Assembly: GCA_030704615.1 (NCBI GenBank)
Contig: CM060731.1
Location: forward strand, 50,098,001 to 50,119,240
Direction of reading: 5' to 3'
Source: Takakia lepidozioides
Taxonomy: Eukaryota > Streptophyta > Takakiopsida > Takakiales > Takakiaceae
Length of the DNA stretch: 21,240 nt
Shown here: one piece after another, positions 17,235 through 21,240 of the stretch
Layout: every line of letters begins with the position of its first letter
How positions within the stretch are numbered: the first letter of the stretch is position 1
Notes under the pieces: model-generated
Seen by the model: the letters and a program-made list of their open reading frames with translations, nothing else
Database searches by the model: none
What the model was told of the DNA's origin: nothing
Program-made: the position numbers and the translations under genes

Positions 17235-20200
17235 TCAATGTCCGATGGAATCAGGCAACCTCTCAAAGTTGGTACAAGACTCTAGGTCCAACGTTTTGAG
17301 CTCCTTCAACAGCTCCAAGCAGTCAGGCAAGGCTTGTATGTTGGAACAACCCTCAGGGGTGAGGACTTTTAACTTTGCAAGATTACCAATGGAGTCTGGC
17401 AGGCCTTTGAGTGCTGTACAATTCACGAGCCACAGTTGTTCGAGATGAATCAATGCTCCGATGGAATCAGGCAACCTCTCCAAGCTGGTACAAGACACTA
17501 GGTCCAACGTTTTGAGCTCCTTCAACAGCCCCAAGCAGTCAGGCAAGACTTGTATGTTGGAACAACCCTCAAGGATGAGGACTTTTAACTTTGCAAGATT
17601 ACCAATGGAGTCTGGCAAGCCTTTGAGTGCTGTACAATTCACAAGCCACAGTTGTTCGAGATGAATCAATGTTCCGATGGATTCAGGCAAGCTCTCCAAG
17701 CTGGTGCAAGAAGAGAGATCCAACGTTTTGAGCTCTTTCAACAGCCCCAAACAATCAAGCACGGCTTGTATGTTGCAGGAACAACCCTCAAGGCTGAGGA
17801 TTTTTAACTTTGCAAGATTACCAATGGAGTCTGGTAGGCCTTTGAGTGCCGTACAATTCTTGAGCCACAACTTTTGGAGATGAATCAATGCTCCGATGGA
17901 ATCAGGCAACCTCTCCAAGCTCGTACAAGACTCTAGGTCCAACGTTTTGAGCTCCTTCAACAGCTCCAAGCAGTCAGGCAAAGCTTGTATGTTGGAACAA
18001 CCCTCAAGGATGAGGACTTTTAACTTTGCAAGATTACCAATGGAGTCTGGCAGGCCTTTGAGTGCTGTACAATTCACAAGCCACAGTTGTTCGAGATGAA
18101 TCAATGTTCCGATGGATTCAGGCAAGCTCTCCAAGCTGGTGCAAGAAGAGAGATCCAAGTTTTCGAGCTCTTTCAATAGCCCCAAACAATCAAGCACGGC
18201 TTGTATGTTGCAGGAACAACCCCCAAGGCTGAGGACTTTTAACTTTGCAAGATTACCAATGGAGTCTGGTAGGCCTTTGAGTGCTGTACAATTCTTGAGC
18301 CACAACTTTTGGAGATGAATCAATGCTCCGATGGAATCAGGCAACCTCTCCAAGCTGGTACAAGACACTAGGTCCAACGATTTGAGCTCCTTTAACAGCC
18401 CCAAGCAGTCAGGCAAGGCTTGTATGTTGGAACAACCCTTAAGGATAAGGACTTTTAACTTTGCAAGATTACCAATGGAGTCTGGCAGGCTTTTGAGTGA
18501 TCTACAATTCGTGAGCCACAGTTGTTCGAGATAAATCAATGTTCCGATGGATTCAGGCAAGCTCTCCAAGCTGGTGCAAGAAGAGAGATCCAAGTTTTCG
18601 AGCTCTTTCAATAGCCCCAAACAATCAAGCACGGCTTGTATGTTGCAGGAACAACCCTCAAGGCTGAGGACTTTTAACTTTGCAAGATTACCAATGGAGT
18701 ATGGGAGGCCTTTGAGTGCTGAACAATTCTTGAGCAACAACTTTTGGAGATGAATCAATGCTCCGATGGAATCAGGCAACCTCTCCAAGCCGGTACAAGA
18801 CTCTAGGTCCAACGTTTTGAGCTCCTTCAACAGCCCCAAGTTGTCAGGCAAGGCTTGTATGTTGGAACAACCCTCAAGGTTGAGGACTTTTAACTTTGCA
18901 AGATTACCAATGGAGTATGGTAGGCCTTTGAGTGTTGTACAATTCTTGAGCCACAGTTGTTCGAGATGAATCAATGCTCCGATGGAATCAGGCAACCTCT
19001 CCATGCTGGTACAAGACTCTAGGTCCAACGTTTTGAGCTCCTTCAACAGCCCCAAGTAGTCAGGCAAGGCTTGTATGTTGGAACAACCCTCAAGGTTGAG
19101 GACTTTTAACTTTGCAAGATTACCAATGGAGTCTGGCAGGCCTTTGAGTGCTGTACAATTCACGAGCCACAGTTGTTCGAGATGAATCAATGCTCCGATG
19201 GAATCAGACAACCTCTCCAAGCTGATACAAGACCATAGATCCAACGTTTTGAGCTCCTTCAACAGCCCCATGCAGTCAGGCAAGGCTTGTATGTTGGAAC
19301 AACCCTTAAGGTTGAGGACTTTTAACTTTGCAAGTTTACCAATGGAGTCTGGCAGGCCTTTGAGTGATCTACAATTCGTGAGCCACAATTGTTCGAGATG
19401 AATCAATGTTCCGATGGATTCAGGCAAGCTCTCCAAGCTGGTGCAAGAAGAGAGATCCAAGTTTTCGAGCTCTTTCAACGGCCCCAAACAATCAAGCACG
19501 GCTTGTAAGTTGCAGGAACAACCCTCAAGGCTGAGGACTTTTAATTTTGCAAGATTACCAATGGAGTCTGGTAGGCCTTTGAGTGCTGTACAATTCTTGA
19601 GCAACAACTTTTGGAGATGAATCAATGCTCCGATGGAATCAGGCAACCTCTCCAAGTTGGTACAAGACTCTAGGTCCAACGTTTTGAGCTCCTTCAACAG
19701 CCCCAAGTTGTGAGGCAAGGCTTGTATGTCGGAACAACCCTTAAGGTTGAGGACTTTTAACTTTGCAAGATTACCAATGGAGTCTGGCAGGCCTTTGAGC
19801 GCTGTACAATTCATGAGCCACAGTTTTTGGAGATGAACCAATGTTTCGATGGAATCAGGCAAGCTCTCCAAGCTAGTACAAGAAGAGAAGTCCAACTCTT
19901 CGAGCTCTTTCAATAGCCCCAAACAATCAGGCACGACTTGTATGTTGGAACAACCCCGAAGATTGAGGATTTTTAACAATGCAAGATTACCAATGGAGTC
20001 TGGCAGGCCTTTGAGTGCTGTACAATTCATGAGAAACAATTTTTGGAGATGACCCACTCCTTCGATGGACTCAGGCAAGCACTCCAAGCTGGTGCATGAT
20101 GAGAGGTCCAACTCTTCGAGCTCTTTCAACAGCCCGAAACAATCAGGGAGGGCTTGTATATTGGAACAACCCTCGAAGTTGAGGACTTTTAACATTGTAA

Positions 20201-20250
20201 GCTTAACAATGGAAGCCGGCACGCCTTCGAGTGTTGTACAATGCTTGACA
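17235..20250 (-). repeat. Tandem LRR-coding array, 216/219-bp units in 435-bp dimers
   Basis: About 14 units of 216 or 219 bp follow each other. Unit starts fall near 17461, 17677, 17896, 18112, 18331, 18547, 18766, 18982, 19198, 19414, 19633, 19849 and 20065. The four 219-bp units carry one extra codon, giving GCSCNIQ in place of GCSNIQ (near 17771, 18207, 18641 and 19510). From 17461 to 18766 short and long units alternate, so a 435-bp dimer repeats three times, and once more at 19198-19633. Near identity in DNA points to recent amplification or gene conversion. Confidence 0.9.
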
Positions 20251-21240
20251 ATCATCTTTTGAAGCATCGTTAGCTCTCCAATCGAATGTGGAAGCATTTC
20301 AAGTCTCGAACAGCTAGATAGTTCTATCTCCTCCACTTTTTTCATATGAGCCAAAGCGTGTGTTGGACCCTTCAAGACAATATCACCAAAACTTATTAGT
20401 ATCCGCACCTAGTTTTACTCAAAATAATAGATATTGATCCCAACTCATTTTTTACAACACAACATTTCAAAGAAGCATACAATCTAATGTCTACATTTAA
20501 TGTAATATATGATATTCAATTTAAGTAACATGTACCTGGTTATTATGATCTTCCTCCCACAACTTTTGGATGGCACTGTCTCGCACATGAAGCACGCGCA
20601 AATTGTTCGCAAAAGAAAGCCCGTGAGGCAAGTAGTCGGACCGCAAATCACGCATGCAAAACCATGTCAAACTCTTTGGAAAAGTAATGGAAGATTCCCA
20701 TGTGAAATCATGTAAGAAAAGTATTCTTAACTTTTTCATTGTCTGAAAGCTCTCCATAGCCAATCTTTTGGAATCTCTCTCCACATTCTCCAAATTTAGT
20801 GAAAGCACTTGGACCTTGGATTTGATCTGGACAACACCACAACATACATTCTTGTATTCAACGGATAATAACATTCATGACGTCTCAAATAGAAATTCCA
20901 ATCATATGGCATCTATGAAAAGAAGCATTACATTTTGTGTTTCTCTGTACAATGAATGTCCATCAAGTTGTTGATTTATAGTCAAGCCTTGAAGTTGTGC
21001 AGCTCTCAAAATGTGTTAACACTTGGAACAATCACTTCGCTCCCTCTTCACCCATCAATCAAATATTTGAGTCTTGACTTGCATCGTACACACTTTAACA
21101 ACAATGGAATAGACAGTTCGATTTTTATGAAATCACCTCATTTTCAGTCAGGTCTGTTGCTTCATCTTGGGGTACCCAAAAACCACTCCACTTCTCAAGC
21201 AAACCATGCTCTGTCATCACAATGTGTCGACCCATGTCTC
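17235..21240 (-). CDS. NB-ARC/LRR disease-resistance-type protein, 5' end outside window, 3' end cut by frameshift
   Basis: Plant intracellular immune receptors of this class bind ATP in an NB-ARC domain and sense ligands through LRRs. Three minus-strand exons are visible. Exon 21240-21137 (34 codons) reads DMGRHIVMTEHGLLEKW, which normally follows the MHD motif, so the NB-ARC core and N-terminal domain lie beyond 21240. It ends at GAG|GTGATT. Exon 20826-20536 (97 codons) reads SKVQVLSLNLENVERDSKRL and ends at CAG|GTACAT. Exon 20408-17235 has 1057 codons with about 43 LRRs of 24 residues, in triplets (LKVLNLEGCSNIQALPDCLG, LKTLDLESCTSLERLPDSIG, LQKLWLKNCTALKGLPDSIG). Both introns (310 and 127 bp) are phase 0. 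A missing C at 17240/17241 shifts the frame and gives GH-stop, while LRR sequence goes on. TIR, kinase or hydrolase N-termini are all possible, since mosses have each kind. Acceptor 20827-20828 is the least certain point. Confidence 0.83.
20409..20535 (-). other. Phase-0 intron of the NB-ARC/LRR gene
   Basis: The donor GTACAT follows CAG at 20536 and the acceptor AAACTAG is at 20410-20409. The A+T-rich content and the frame on both sides support a short intron of 127 bp between linker and LRR exons. Confidence 0.75.

Noticed and set aside
17461-20262. A regular series of 65-68 codon plus-strand open frames, all starting MES or MDS and nearly alike
   Set aside because: They are antisense shadows of the LRR units. 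Units of 216 or 219 bp are multiples of three, so any frame that is open in one unit repeats in all. Composition and lack of independent signals argue against genes.

Overview
The window looks like nuclear DNA of a land plant, most likely a bryophyte and probably a moss. The grounds are a spliced plant-type NHP2 gene with a telo-box promoter, a large plant NB-ARC/LRR resistance-type gene, and fragments of three plant families: PLS-type PPR, OSB (organellar single-stranded DNA-binding protein) and BASS (bile acid:Na+ symporter). The species is inferred, not proven.

Layout. Positions 1-2200 hold no gene I can name; a weak, broken F-box-like reading lies near 1250-1460. A complete four-exon NHP2 gene runs on the + strand (start codon 2418, stop 4206-4208). 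It has a TATA box, a site II element and a telo-box upstream, and its third intron appears to be GC-AG. A perfect 148-bp tandem duplication lies 3' of it (4425-4720). From about 5080 to 6139 is a C-rich (+ strand) block whose minus strand keeps six open pieces of an unidentified, decayed protein-coding sequence, followed by an A+T-rich stretch (6240-6480).

The right half is one NB-ARC/LRR gene on the minus strand. Its 5' part lies beyond position 21240. The visible parts are the end of the NB-ARC domain (21137-21240), a linker exon (20536-20826) and a huge LRR exon (20408 downwards). The LRRs come as 72-residue units of three 24-residue repeats, 216 or 219 bp per unit, nearly identical in DNA. 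The reading frame is intact to 17235, where a 1-bp deletion ends it. The remaining repeats (17234-15533 and 8371-6481) carry frameshifts and stop codons.

The array is split by a 7158-bp DNA transposon (8372-15529). It has 33-bp terminal inverted repeats beginning CACTA, a 3-bp TAT target duplication and subterminal repeats, all typical of the CACTA (En/Spm) superfamily. Removing it rejoins the LRR codons in frame. I see no transposase. Instead it carries fragments of at least three host gene families, all on the minus strand: about five decayed copies of an OSB gene segment, two exons of a BASS transporter with splice sites kept, and a decayed PPR array. This non-autonomous, gene-capturing CACTA element inside a higher-order LRR array is the most striking content of the window.
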